Shown: in pieces, positions 32,054 through 40,694 of the stretch
Layout of the letters: each line of letters starts with the position of its first letter
Numbering within the stretch: the first letter of the stretch is position 1
The notes under the pieces: model-generated
Seen by the model: only the letters and a program-made list of their open reading frames with translations
Told to the model about the DNA's origin: nothing
Databases searched by the model: none
Translations under genes and position numbers: made by a program
From: Sulfolobales archaeon
Lineage (GTDB): Archaea > Thermoproteota > Thermoprotei_A > Sulfolobales > NBVN01
Reading direction: 5' to 3'
Length of the DNA stretch: 48,331 bases
NCBI GenBank assembly: GCA_026419835.1
Contig: JAOAKQ010000007.1
Location: forward strand, 1-48,331

Positions 32054-33205
32054 CTAAGCTTTAATCCAAAAACTTCTCTTCCACAGAGGTTTCAGCAATC
32101 TTAGTAAACCAATCGTTACTATAGGCAAGAAGTAGACCGCAAAGAAGACCCAGGCCATTGTTCCGTATCCTGCTGCTACAAGTGCTACTAGTCCTACTTG
32201 TGCTGTTAGTATAGATGCTGCGAGGATGACTACCGAGAGAACAGCCTCACCCTTTCTCCCTAATTCTCTTCCACGAAGCTTGAGCTGAGCGTCAATTCTT
32301 CTTACAATCGCGTATACCATCCCTAAAGCAGTCTCAGTAAGAGTATAGAAAATCCAGAACACATATATAGCTAGAGCCCAGTAAGCCCCCATTCCCTTAA
32401 GTATGTCGTACCACGGTACGGTCATACCGATAACCTCGGGGTAGTACGCCATGAAGCATATCCATATCGCTGTAGCAGCTCCGTAGATCAGTAGGATAGC
32501 GAGAGCTGTAGCTAAGAAGCTCTCCATTCTTCCTCGGTATCTATCAACAGACTCTAGTGCTGGCATTACTACACATAAATTATAGAGCATGTACCTAAAT
32601 CCATCTATAGTAGCATCCTCTGGAGACCCCATGTGGAGCCCTGCTTCTATATTCCTTAAAGCTACTCCACCTACAGACACTAGGGTATAACCCCATATCA
32701 CGAAGTACATTGCGTAGAGACCGACCGTACCAACAATCCAGTAAGCTTCAATAACTCTCCTACCAAAGAAGTGAAGTATCCCCACGATAGCTATTACAAG
32801 AGCTGCTGAAACAGAGAACGGGATGCCTGCGAGATCAGACAACATGTAGCCAGCGGCAGCACCAACAACGGCTACAACTATCCACGCTAGAACTATGAAA
32901 GCAATATCAAAAAGCCACCAGAACTTCCACAAGAACTGCTTCGACCAGGTCATGTAGTCATACGCTTTAAATACCCTAGCCACCTCTAAGGACGGTATAA
33001 GTGCTATCGTTAGCGTTACGGCAGATACAAGTATGGATATCCAGCCAATCGATCCGTACTTAGCTATGAACTCCACTATCTCTCTACCAGATCCGAATCC
33101 ACCCCCGATCCACACACTCTGAAGTATAACTGCTGTAATCGCAGCATAAGCTACACGCCTAAGAGGAGAGCTTTCCTTCATTACATAAACCACCCGCGGT
33201 ATCAT
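32054..33205 (-). CDS. YkvI-like integral membrane protein (APC superfamily, transporter-like)
   Basis: This protein of about 383 residues has some ten membrane segments. The first segment is unwound by glycines (SVWIGGGFGSGREIVEFIAKYG), as in YkvI/COG3949 proteins and other APC-fold transporters. The substrate is unknown. ATG 33205 has AGAAGGTA directly upstream, and a TATA box (33226-33236) would start transcription near 33208; the ORF also reads from GTG 33217. No partner gene is evident. Confidence 0.75.
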   Translation of the reverse strand: MIPRVVYVMKESSPLRRVAYAAITAVILQSVWIGGGFGSGREIVEFIAKYGSIGWISILVSAVTLTIALIPSLEVARVFKAYDYMTWSKQFLWKFWWLFDIAFIVLAWIVVAVVGAAAGYMLSDLAGIPFSVSAALVIAIVGILHFFGRRVIEAYWIVGTVGLYAMYFVIWGYTLVSVGGVALRNIEAGLHMGSPEDATIDGFRYMLYNLCVVMPALESVDRYRGRMESFLATALAILLIYGAATAIWICFMAYYPEVIGMTVPWYDILKGMGAYWALAIYVFWIFYTLTETALGMVYAIVRRIDAQLKLRGRELGRKGEAVLSVVILAASILTAQVGLVALVAAGYGTMAWVFFAVYFLPIVTIGLLRLLKPLWKRSFWIKA

Positions 33206-33321
33206 TACCTTCTGCACACTTTTGCGCTTTTAAATATTCTTGTACCTAAGTACGTAATCCACGGAATGTGGAACTAAACGTTCTTAAAGCTTTTGAACCA
33301 ACAAGTACAAGAGTATTCAAC

Positions 33322-33951
33322 TTAACGTAACTGGAAGCTTTCGACTAACGACTCTAAAATCTCCCTACTTCTCCACAGAATAGGGTTTCCGTGACTCGGA
33401 AATACGTGAGTGAAGTCGTAATTAAGTAACTTAGCTATCGACTCTCTGTTTTTCTGAGGATCTCGCGAGTAGTGGTGGTGCATCTCATGTAGAGCTCCGC
33501 CTTCCTCGTATACGAGGTCTCCCACGAACAGGGCCTTTCTACCCCTATCTAAGAGGCAGGAACTACCTGGAGTATGCCCGGGAGTGTGGATTACTAGGAG
33601 GCCGAGGAGCTCGCTCCCGTCGTCAACCACTACGTCCACTTCAACCGGTTCGAACCTTCTTCTCCCAGCTACATCCCCTCGAACGTAGGGAACTTCGTCT
33701 CGGTGAGCCACGACTCTAGCGCCGGTCTCCTTCTTCAAGTACTTAAGGCCCCCGACGTGGTCCCAGTGCGCGTGGGTTACGAACACGGCACCTATCCTCT
33801 TCCTCAGAGTAGTTACGTATGAGAGCACTCTCCCCGGGTCGCTGGGCGTGCCGGCATCTACTAAGAGAACTTCAGCACCTAAATCAACTAGGTAGATGTT
33901 GGAGACCTCCCCCCTAATTACGTGTATACCGCTCAGGACCTCCAATACCAT
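33322..33951 (-). CDS. metallo-beta-lactamase-fold hydrolase
   Basis: This 209-residue MBL-fold protein has the metal-binding THAHWDH (H60, H62, D64, H65), HTPGHTPGSS, the bridging aspartate in FVGDLVYE and the final histidine in FPSHGNPI. This glyoxalase II-like layout suits thioester or phosphoester hydrolysis; the substrate is not visible. It is transcribed away from the MFS transporter gene. Confidence 0.88.
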   Translation of the reverse strand: MVLEVLSGIHVIRGEVSNIYLVDLGAEVLLVDAGTPSDPGRVLSYVTTLRKRIGAVFVTHAHWDHVGGLKYLKKETGARVVAHRDEVPYVRGDVAGRRRFEPVEVDVVVDDGSELLGLLVIHTPGHTPGSSCLLDRGRKALFVGDLVYEEGGALHEMHHHYSRDPQKNRESIAKLLNYDFTHVFPSHGNPILWRSREILESLVESFQLR

Positions 33952-34191
33952 CCCCAGAGTACCTACTCGGATAGTAATAGATGCGTACGGCAGTACCGCG
34001 CGCTGGTAGCGCTCTCGGAGGTTCTTCAGATGCTGCGACTGAGTGGATACCTTTAGGTAGGAGAGTGGGTCGGCAGCACTACGTCGAGGGCTTGCGGCTC
34101 CGCAGCTATCTCAAGTACTTAGCTCCGACCACCTAGGCTAGTTCTCCCGGGAACTTATTTTCTTCAGGTAGCATACAGTGAGGTATACGTA

Positions 34192-35424
34192 ATGAGCAGT
34201 GAGCGCTACATCTACGTACTAGCTGGAATGATTTCTCTACTAGCCGTTGGCTGGAGAGGGAGTATCTCCATATTCTACCAGTACTTCATGGACATCTACG
34301 GGGTCGAGAGCGTAACTCAGGTAGCTGTGTACGTGGCAATTGCGAGCGGTATTGGTGTAGTAGCTTCACCTCTCTTCGGAGCCCTCTACGATAGAAAGGG
34401 TCCTTCAATACCTCTCGTAATTAGCGCAGTAGCGCAGGTAGCTTCCGGAGCGCTCGCACTCTTCATGAAGTCCAGGCCGTGGGGTGAGGCCATGTGGTTC
34501 TGGTACTCCGCCGCCGCGGCTGCTGGCCTTGTGTTCCCCTCTGTAGCCACCTCAGTTAACCCGACAGTTATGAAGGCAATCAGGTCCAGTCCTCAAGTAG
34601 CTCTAGCATTCACTCAGTCCGGTTCCTACATATCTCTCACACTGTGGTCACCAGTCATTACGTACCTAATACTGTCGGCCGGTCTCGTGGAAGCCTATCT
34701 AGTGGCATCACTCATTACAGCTACCGCACTGCTCCTGTGCTCGGTTACGTATAGAAAGATGAAACCGCGCGGTACTCGAATGCGAGCTGAGAAAGCCGTG
34801 GGCGGGGGTTCCGAGTGGAGGGTTTACATAGTCATGCTCATCTCGATATTCCTGATCGCGGCATCCTCGATCACGATATTGAGCTACCTAGCACCCATAG
34901 CGTCTGAGGTGTGCCTACGCTCGGGGGTTTCGAGAGAGGAGTGCGTTCAGGTGTACGCACCTACAGCTATGAGCATCGCCGGAGTTACACAGAGCGTCGG
35001 CGGGTTCTTCTGGGCCTTTCTAGCGGCTAGAGCACCTATTTTAACCGCAATCTCCGCTCTCTACGTAGTTCAAGCCACTTCATCACTCGCGGTCGTAGTT
35101 CTCAGTGGCTCAGGTAGTTGGCTAGCTCTACTCGCTCTACTACTGAGGCTATTCGCCTTCGGCGGGGAGCCGGTGCTCCATATGGTCCTAATCCCAGCGC
35201 TACTAGGCGAAGATAAGGTTGGGAAGGCCCTCGGGCTCCAGATGTCGGTGGTAATGCTCTCATCCATAGTAGGACCGTCGGTTGGCGGCATTCTCAGAGA
35301 TATATCTGGTTCTTACATACCCACAGTCGCAGGTTCAGCTACTTTAACCACTTCGGCTTTCCTCCCACTACTGCTCGTAACTCGCTCATTAGTCGGTAGG
35401 AGTGTGAGGAGTACCGAGCGATAG
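34192..35424 (+). CDS. major facilitator superfamily transporter
   Basis: This 410-residue protein has about 12 membrane segments and the MFS loop motif GALYDRKGPSIPLVIS after segment 2. Its repeat SPLFGALYDRKG / SVGGILRDISGS recalls the oxalate/formate antiporter-like branch. Substrate unknown. ATG 34192 has GAGGT upstream, and CTTATTTTC at about 34158 may be its TATA box. The gene is convergent with the unknown anchored protein at 35430. Confidence 0.85.
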   Translation: MSSERYIYVLAGMISLLAVGWRGSISIFYQYFMDIYGVESVTQVAVYVAIASGIGVVASPLFGALYDRKGPSIPLVISAVAQVASGALALFMKSRPWGEAMWFWYSAAAAAGLVFPSVATSVNPTVMKAIRSSPQVALAFTQSGSYISLTLWSPVITYLILSAGLVEAYLVASLITATALLLCSVTYRKMKPRGTRMRAEKAVGGGSEWRVYIVMLISIFLIAASSITILSYLAPIASEVCLRSGVSREECVQVYAPTAMSIAGVTQSVGGFFWAFLAARAPILTAISALYVVQATSSLAVVVLSGSGSWLALLALLLRLFAFGGEPVLHMVLIPALLGEDKVGKALGLQMSVVMLSSIVGPSVGGILRDISGSYIPTVAGSATLTTSAFLPLLLVTRSLVGRSVRSTER

Positions 35425-35429
35425 GCATA

Positions 35430-36308
35430 TTAGAGCAGTTCTTCACCGCTAATTCTCTGCGTGGTGGACGTTTGGAGAACGACTCTAGCACTGACACAAC
35501 CCTCCGAGTACCCGGAGACATGAGGGTACCTAGATACGCCTAACTCTCCAGATATCTTGAAGAGGTTCGCGTTGTCTCTATGGGTAATTAGTAGCTTCAG
35601 CTCGCGTAGTCCATCCAAACTACCCCGCACTTCAGAACCCAACCTACTTGACCTAACTACAGTCGCACACACCTCGGTGCGCAGACGCGTTGGCGGTCTG
35701 ACGCAGACATCGACTTGGACTTCTCCAACTACAGCCCCATCTCTCGACTCCTTCACTATTCTAAAGGTTCTTCTCCTAGAGTCATAGATCAGTCTCCACG
35801 ATGGAAGTTCGTGCGGTAGCCAGACAGCTCTAGCTCTGTAGAATCCGTCGAGTAGCTCTATAACACCTTCTACAGATGAGGTGTCTTCAAAGACGCTTAC
35901 TTTCTTGCTAATTCTAGGAACGCTCTGCGGGTTTAGACACATGATAAAAGTATCTCTATATGGTTCTGAAGTTACTCTAATAGCTGGTGCTTCTAGATAC
36001 CCGAGTCTTCTTTCATCTAGTGCGAGGAGATATGTGGTGGAGCACAGGTCTCTGTAGAGTACGTCTTTAAGAATTAGCTTAGATTCAGCTGAGAACTCTA
36101 CCACCGTACTCCAACCTCCCGCACGCTGAGTAACTATGAAAACCCTACCGAGCTCTCCCTCCACATATCTAGGTAGAGATATTCCGCTATCTAAAGTTCT
36201 CAGCATTATTCTAACCTCCTCAACTGCCTTCGGAGGCCTCGCGCGGATCAGCAGCTCTCTAAGAAGTACTGCGGTAAGTGCGAGCAGCGCTAGACCTAGA
36301 ACTAACAC
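35430..36308 (-). CDS. unknown membrane-anchored protein
   Basis: I do not recognise the family. The protein of about 292 residues begins with one membrane helix (LVLGLALLALTAVLLRELLI). A mostly beta-rich domain of about 250 residues follows, with few lysines and several cysteines (DLCSTTYLLALDE, FIMCLNPQS, VDVCVRPPTRLRTEVCATV) that could pair in disulfides outside the cell. GTG 36308 is the only standard start near the helix. The frame stays open upstream without a start, so the N-terminus is uncertain. It is divergent from pdxS. Confidence 0.55.
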   Translation of the reverse strand: MLVLGLALLALTAVLLRELLIRARPPKAVEEVRIMLRTLDSGISLPRYVEGELGRVFIVTQRAGGWSTVVEFSAESKLILKDVLYRDLCSTTYLLALDERRLGYLEAPAIRVTSEPYRDTFIMCLNPQSVPRISKKVSVFEDTSSVEGVIELLDGFYRARAVWLPHELPSWRLIYDSRRRTFRIVKESRDGAVVGEVQVDVCVRPPTRLRTEVCATVVRSSRLGSEVRGSLDGLRELKLLITHRDNANLFKISGELGVSRYPHVSGYSEGCVSARVVLQTSTTQRISGEELL

Positions 36309-36454
36309 CAGCGGACTATCTATATGGCCTACCCCACCGTATCTCCGCGACTCAACTATTAAGATGTTGCTAGCTATACCTGCGTTCGAGAAGTACGGCT
36401 ACTGAACTCCACTCCCTCTACGTGTCGCAGTGGACTATGGCGTATGGTACGTTC

Positions 36455-36467
36455 AATAACGGTTATT
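36455..36467. promoter_or_regulatory. palindrome over the pdxS TATA box, candidate operator
   Basis: AATAAC-G-GTTATT is a perfect 6-bp inverted repeat with one central base. Its right arm overlaps the TATA box TTATTTTTA (36463-36471), so a dimeric protein bound here would block TBP/TFB. The wHTH protein encoded by the third gene of this cluster is the obvious candidate. Confidence 0.35.
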
Positions 36468-36471
36468 TTTA
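36463..36471 (+). promoter_or_regulatory. TATA box of pdxS
   Basis: TTATTTTTA places the transcript start near 36494, a few bases before ATG 36499. Confidence 0.45.
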
Positions 36472-36498
36472 GTTAAAGAATGTATACGCGGTGCAGCT

Positions 36499-37521
36499 AT
36501 GTTCAAGTTAGTAGATTCGTATGTGTATATCGAGAAGCTGCGGGACCTCATCTACCAGCTTCTAGAGGCTAGGGATAGAGCTAGGAGTGGAGGCTCCGCC
36601 TACCTCCCCAATAACTCCTCGATTGAAGTTGGGAGCACGCTGGTTAAGCTCGGTTTCATCTCGATGCTTAAGGGAGGCGTGATCATGGACGTCACTAACG
36701 AGAAGCAGGCTGAGATAGCTGAAGACGCCGGGGCCGTCGGAGTTATGGTGCTAGATAAGCTCCCCTACGACGTGAGGATGTCCGGCGGTGTGGCTAGGAC
36801 GGCCGGCCTAGATGTGATAAAGAAGGTCATGGAGACAATAACGATCCCGGTTTCCGCTAAGTGCAGGATCGGGCATAGCGAGGAAGCCAGGCTACTCGAG
36901 GAGATAGGCGTGGACCTCATAGACGAGAGCGAGGTTCTGACGCCGGTAGACGACAAGGTGCACATAAACAAGTGGGAGTTTAAGACGCCGTTCGTTAACG
37001 GTGCTAGAAGCTTGCCGGAGGCTCTGAGGCGCATATACGAAGGAGCTTCAATGATTAGGACCAAGGGAGAGCCGGGGACCGGGAACGTAGCGGAGGCCGT
37101 TAAGCACATGAAGGCCGTGGTTAGAGATATAGCCACTCTGAGGGGGTACTACGAGTCGGGCTACCTAGAGGGTCTCTGGATCTACTCAAAGGAGAGTAAC
37201 GCACCGTACGAGCTAGTAGTACTTACAGCTAAGCTGGGTAGACTACCCGTAGTCAACTTCGCCGCCGGCGGTATTGCGACACCGGCCGACGCAGCACTCA
37301 TGATGTGGCTAGGCTCCGACGGCGTCTTCGTTGGCTCGGGGATATTCAAGAGCGCCGACCCGGAGGCTAGGGCTAGGGCTATAGTGCTGGCCACTACGTT
37401 CTACGACGACCCCGAGACGGTTGTAGAGGCTCAGAGAATGGTTTCCGAGAAGGCGTCTATGATGGGAATAGATGTGAGGACTCTGAAGCCGGAGGAGCTA
37501 ATGCAGACCAGGGGTGTTTAA
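36499..37521 (+). CDS. pdxS: pyridoxal 5'-phosphate synthase, lyase/synthase subunit
   Basis: The family of this 340-residue TIM-barrel protein is unmistakable: [20 protein letters not shown], the reactive lysine K121 in [29 protein letters not shown] and [14 protein letters not shown], which holds the second lysine. PdxS joins ribose 5-phosphate, glyceraldehyde 3-phosphate and ammonia to PLP. Compared with Bacillus PdxS it carries about 40 extra residues at the N-terminus. It overlaps pdxT by 8 nt; pdxT and the threonine-synthase-like gene follow on the same strand. Confidence 0.97.
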   Translation: MFKLVDSYVYIEKLRDLIYQLLEARDRARSGGSAYLPNNSSIEVGSTLVKLGFISMLKGGVIMDVTNEKQAEIAEDAGAVGVMVLDKLPYDVRMSGGVARTAGLDVIKKVMETITIPVSAKCRIGHSEEARLLEEIGVDLIDESEVLTPVDDKVHINKWEFKTPFVNGARSLPEALRRIYEGASMIRTKGEPGTGNVAEAVKHMKAVVRDIATLRGYYESGYLEGLWIYSKESNAPYELVVLTAKLGRLPVVNFAAGGIATPADAALMMWLGSDGVFVGSGIFKSADPEARARAIVLATTFYDDPETVVEAQRMVSEKASMMGIDVRTLKPEELMQTRGV

Positions 37522-38122
37522 AGTGGTTAGGGTCGGTGTAGTAGCCGTTCAAGGAGACTTCCTAGAGCACGTGCAGGCACTTAGAGAACTGGGCGGAGTT
37601 GAGGTGGTTGCCGTGAAGTCGCCTAGAGATCTGAGCGGGGTAGACGCTCTAGTGATACCTGGGGGTGAGTCGACGACTATCGGTAGCTTAATGAGAGTGA
37701 AGGGACTGGACTCAGCTATAATTGACCTAGCTGAGAGCGGTCTCCCGATTATGGGGACCTGTGCCGGCGCCATACTCCTAGCTAAGAGAGTTGCTGATAG
37801 AGTTGTCGGTGAGACTGGGCAGCCACTTCTGAGTCTAATGGATATAGCCGTAGTCAGGAACGCCTTCGGTAGGCAGAGGGAGTCCTTCACTACAGACATC
37901 TACGTAGACGGCGTCGGGAAGGTTAGAGCTGTCTTCATAAGAGCTCCGGCCATCGTCGATGCCTGGAGTGAGGCCAGGGTCATAGCCTACGTAGACCACT
38001 ACAGCGCAGGTAAAATGGGGGCCGCAGCCGTTGAGAGAAACCTACTTGCGGTAACCTTCCACCCGGAGCTATCCGGAGATACGAAGATGTACGAGTACCT
38101 CCTATCTATGACTAGGAGATAG
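37514..38122 (+). CDS. pdxT: pyridoxal 5'-phosphate synthase, glutaminase subunit
   Basis: This 202-residue class I glutaminase has [32 protein letters not shown], the nucleophile C83 in [10 protein letters not shown], and H183/E185 in TFHPELSGD. It supplies ammonia to PdxS. GTG 37514 overlaps the end of pdxS; GTG 37523 is an alternative. The next gene begins 6 nt after its stop, so all three are very likely one operon. Confidence 0.96.
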   Translation: MFKVVRVGVVAVQGDFLEHVQALRELGGVEVVAVKSPRDLSGVDALVIPGGESTTIGSLMRVKGLDSAIIDLAESGLPIMGTCAGAILLAKRVADRVVGETGQPLLSLMDIAVVRNAFGRQRESFTTDIYVDGVGKVRAVFIRAPAIVDAWSEARVIAYVDHYSAGKMGAAAVERNLLAVTFHPELSGDTKMYEYLLSMTRR

Positions 38123-38128
38123 CTCCCC

Positions 38129-39262
38129 ATGCCTCGCGGTGCCAGTGGCAATTATTTTTTAGTCTGCACTAAGTGCGGTAGAGTGTTTGAGCAGGTAGTT
38201 TTTAGATGCGCTAGCTGCGGAGGTCTGGTAGTTTTTAAGTACCCAAGCGCCTCGTTCAGCATCGATAAGTCGAGTCCAGGCATATGGAGGTACAGGTCCC
38301 TACTCCCCAACTTCCCCAAGACGATCTCGAAGGGCGAAGGCTTAACGCCGATAAACAAGGTTATGGGAGTACTAGTTAAGAACGAGCGCTTCAATCCGAC
38401 GGGTACTTACGCAGATAGAGCTTCATCCGTCATATCCAGCTACCTACTATCGAGTAGAGCTAGCGGGATTAGAGTGAAATTCGAGGAAGACTTCGCCTAC
38501 TCCCTAGCCCATTACCTCGATGGAGTTCTCCATGTTGAGATCGTCCTGGGCGACCCACTAACTCTGGACTACTCCGATATAGCGGTTCTATCGAGAACTG
38601 AGAGCGTGTCTCTAGGTATAGGTAGAGATTTCTCGGAGGATAGCTACTTGAACTACATCAATCCGCTGACAATCGAAGGACTAAAGACGATATCTCTCGA
38701 AGTTTTCGAGAGAGGAGTAGGTGTCGATAGAGTAGTCGTTCCAGCTAGAACGGGCCTCCTAGCTTTCTCCATCTGGAAGGGGTTTAGAGACCTGGAGGAG
38801 CTGGGTCTGGACATTCCGTACGAAGTCGTGGCGGTCTTCATAAAGAACTCCGGGAGGTCCTTCCCGCTGGACTTAGCTAAGTTCGTTAAGGTCTACGAAG
38901 TAGAGTGGGACGAGGTGCTCAGGTCCCTCCTTAAGCTCTGGAGGAGGGGGTTCGTAGTCAAACCTCTATCAGCTCTAGCCTTTACTCTATCAAATATCCT
39001 CGATAACTCACTAGCTGTCGTAACCATGGGGTTCAGGTCCCTCGCACCTAGCGGGTCTAGAAATGCGAACGTACGTAAGGAGATACTCCAGGTCTTAAAG
39101 AACTGCGGGGAAGCAACGGCCTACGAAGTGTGGAAGAAGCTACCTATATACACACTCCGCGGTATATACAAAGTCATGAACTCGATGGAGAAGAGGGGTG
39201 AGGTCTGCTCGGAGACAAGGTCCGTGGGAGCTCGTAAAGTTAGGTACTACAGGCTGTGCTAA
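38129..39262 (+). CDS. threonine-synthase-like pseudoenzyme with C-terminal winged-helix-like domain (candidate PLP regulator)
   Basis: This 377-residue protein has three parts. A zinc ribbon (C13, C16, C27, C30) like that at the start of archaeal threonine synthases is followed by a shortened fold-type II PLP domain (about 68-312). A 64-residue C-terminal part (NVRKEILQVLKNCGEATAYE ... TLRGIYKVMNSMEKRGEV) has the helix pattern and basic beta-wing (GARKVRYYRL) of a winged helix. The motif that normally reads NPTGSFKDR is NPTGTYADR: the PLP lysine is alanine (A95). The glycine loop that should hold the phosphate is VVPARTGLLAF. So it cannot be a normal PLP enzyme. Six nt after pdxT, it may bind PLP or an amino acid and control pdxST; this is inference. 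Confidence 0.75.
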   Translation: MPRGASGNYFLVCTKCGRVFEQVVFRCASCGGLVVFKYPSASFSIDKSSPGIWRYRSLLPNFPKTISKGEGLTPINKVMGVLVKNERFNPTGTYADRASSVISSYLLSSRASGIRVKFEEDFAYSLAHYLDGVLHVEIVLGDPLTLDYSDIAVLSRTESVSLGIGRDFSEDSYLNYINPLTIEGLKTISLEVFERGVGVDRVVVPARTGLLAFSIWKGFRDLEELGLDIPYEVVAVFIKNSGRSFPLDLAKFVKVYEVEWDEVLRSLLKLWRRGFVVKPLSALAFTLSNILDNSLAVVTMGFRSLAPSGSRNANVRKEILQVLKNCGEATAYEVWKKLPIYTLRGIYKVMNSMEKRGEVCSETRSVGARKVRYYRLC

Positions 39263-39270
39263 CCTCACTA

Positions 39271-39317
39271 ACATAGAGAAGAAACAGAGCACAGAATCTG
39301 AACGATAGAATTGAAAG
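39271..39317 (+). repeat. dispersed element, copy C (CRISPR-repeat-like)
   Basis: The 26 nt at 39292-39317 begin cagaatctgaacg and end atagaattgaaag. Bases 39293-39317 match the inverted copy at 6545-6569 in 22 of 25 positions. With the preceding acatagagaagaaac the whole 47-nt stretch aligns to the right half of element A (about 6655-6716). The GAATTGAAAG end is typical of crenarchaeal CRISPR repeats, but only one unit is present. It sits where a small membrane gene is cut off. Confidence 0.6.
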
Positions 39318-39418
39318 ACTCCCGCTAGTAGGGGTCCGAGTATCGGTATCCAGCCGAGAACTAGTAGCACCAGGAACCCCGCTAGCACTCCGAGAGGAAT
39401 GCTGCCCCCTCTAGACAT
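39318..39418 (-). pseudogene. small membrane protein gene truncated by repeat copy C
   Basis: Starting at ATG 39418 the first 34 codons give a normal-looking membrane protein start (MSRGGSIPLGVLAGFLVLLV, then GWIPILGPLLAGV). This resembles small glycine-rich two-helix archaeal membrane proteins, in which PLLAGFVAGL-type sequence normally continues. Here the frame runs at 39317 straight into the repeat and then reads antisense to the gene at 38129. A good minus-strand TATA box lies at 39449-39457, so the broken gene still has its promoter. Confidence 0.5.
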
Positions 39419-39448
39419 TAAACCGCCAATAATCTACCTGAAGATAGG

Positions 39449-39457
39449 TATATAAAG
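39449..39457 (-). promoter_or_regulatory. TATA box of the truncated small membrane gene
   Basis: CTTTATATA on the minus strand lies about 35 nt before ATG 39418. Confidence 0.4.
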
Positions 39458-39524
39458 AGATCGCTCAGCACTCTTTCGCAGACACGGCGTTCTTCGTACC
39501 ACCCCACCCCTCTCACCGAAGGGC

Positions 39525-40694
39525 CTAGGTTCTCAGACCGAGAGCTCCGAGCTTCTGCGGATTTGCCAGCGAGAAAAGTTTCTGAGCCGCTTCCGGGTTC
39601 GCCTCACCTATTTTCTGAAGCAGTACCTGGTAGACTGTGTAGCGGAAGTCGCTCGATATCTGAGTTAAAGCATCTGCGTAGTCTACCGGTGCCGGGAAGC
39701 CCGTAGATTCCGCTGTGTAGATCAGGCTTGAGAGTAGTTCCTCGTCACCTACACTACTCGAGTAGTACTCTACTTTAACGGCTGAACTAGCTATAGCTGA
39801 GCTAGGTCTGTAGAGAGCCATCTTCATCTTAGCGGCTATCTTAGAGCGCTCCAGTATTCTCTTCAACCACGAGTATCTGTACAGTGCTGGCACGGTCTCT
39901 CTAGGGGAAGCACTCCTGAATTCCTCAATAACGCTTCTGTAGGCTGAGGCTATGGACTCGAAGTCACCGATAATGAAGAACTCGTTGGGCTCCAGGACGT
40001 AGGTCATGAAGGCTCTATCACTGAGCTTAGTGTCTAGGTAGTGCTTTAGAACGGCTAGAGCGTCCTTTGAGTAGCTTCTCTTCAGAACGCCCACTACCGG
40101 TACACCGGCTTTCTCGGCTCCCAGAACTACGGAGTCCGCGAGATCTACGAGTTTTCTCGCAATCTCCCCCTCCTCACTAGAACTCGATAGAAGTCTCGGC
40201 GATATTCTAGGCACTACATCGCCGTCGATAACTAGAACGTCGAAGTGCAGCTCACCGTTTAACCTCTTCTTCAAAACTTCGAGAGCTAGCTCCTTCTCCA
40301 GTTTCCTAGCTTCCAGCGTAGTTAGGTCTCGAGTAGGGTTGTAGGTTAGGTAAGCTCTAACGTCTGGACCGGTGCTCGAGCGGCAGTTCTTTCCGTAGGT
40401 AACGCTCGCTACGAAGATAAACCCCAGGTAGCCCCCGAGCAGCTCGAGGGACGGCGACGTGTAGCTCGAATCAACCGCTAGGTAGCAGTAGTCTCTGGGG
40501 GGACAGGCTCTCCCTATTCTATTCTCCGATAGGAGCTTCCTCCTTACTTCGACGGCTAGGCCTAGAATTGACGACGATACGGCCTCACTTACCTTGCGAA
40601 CTACGCTCTCGAGAGCGCTCTCAACCAACTCGGGAGCTACGCCGACTGCGCTCTCAGCTAGTTGAACCGCTTCTCGCGGCACTTGACTCTCCAA
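39525..40694 (-). CDS. nurA: NurA-family nuclease
   Basis: This protein of up to 389 residues is of the NurA family. The metal-binding aspartate D75 lies in CYLAVDSSYTSPSLELLGG, and a second is in DVLVIDGDVVPRI near residue 158, followed by the conserved GVLKRSYSKDAL. NurA is a 5'-3' exo/endonuclease that sits on the HerA hexamer and resects DNA ends. The gene overlaps the end of herA by about 40 nt, the tight coupling expected of partners. TTG 40694 is used; GTG 40682 with GGAG upstream is a good alternative. mre11 and rad50, the usual operon partners, are not present. Confidence 0.88.
   Translation of the reverse strand: MESQVPREAVQLAESAVGVAPELVESALESVVRKVSEAVSSSILGLAVEVRRKLLSENRIGRACPPRDYCYLAVDSSYTSPSLELLGGYLGFIFVASVTYGKNCRSSTGPDVRAYLTYNPTRDLTTLEARKLEKELALEVLKKRLNGELHFDVLVIDGDVVPRISPRLLSSSSEEGEIARKLVDLADSVVLGAEKAGVPVVGVLKRSYSKDALAVLKHYLDTKLSDRAFMTYVLEPNEFFIIGDFESIASAYRSVIEEFRSASPRETVPALYRYSWLKRILERSKIAAKMKMALYRPSSAIASSAVKVEYYSSSVGDEELLSSLIYTAESTGFPAPVDYADALTQISSDFRYTVYQVLLQKIGEANPEAAQKLFSLANPQKLGALGLRT

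Noticed and set aside
33952-34191. Possible C/D box RNA in the gap before the MFS gene
   Set aside because: Only loose matches to the C box (agatgctg) and D box (ctga) are present and their spacing is wrong.
38129-39262. Assignment as functional threonine synthase
   Set aside because: The Schiff-base lysine is alanine and the phosphate-binding glycine loop is lost.
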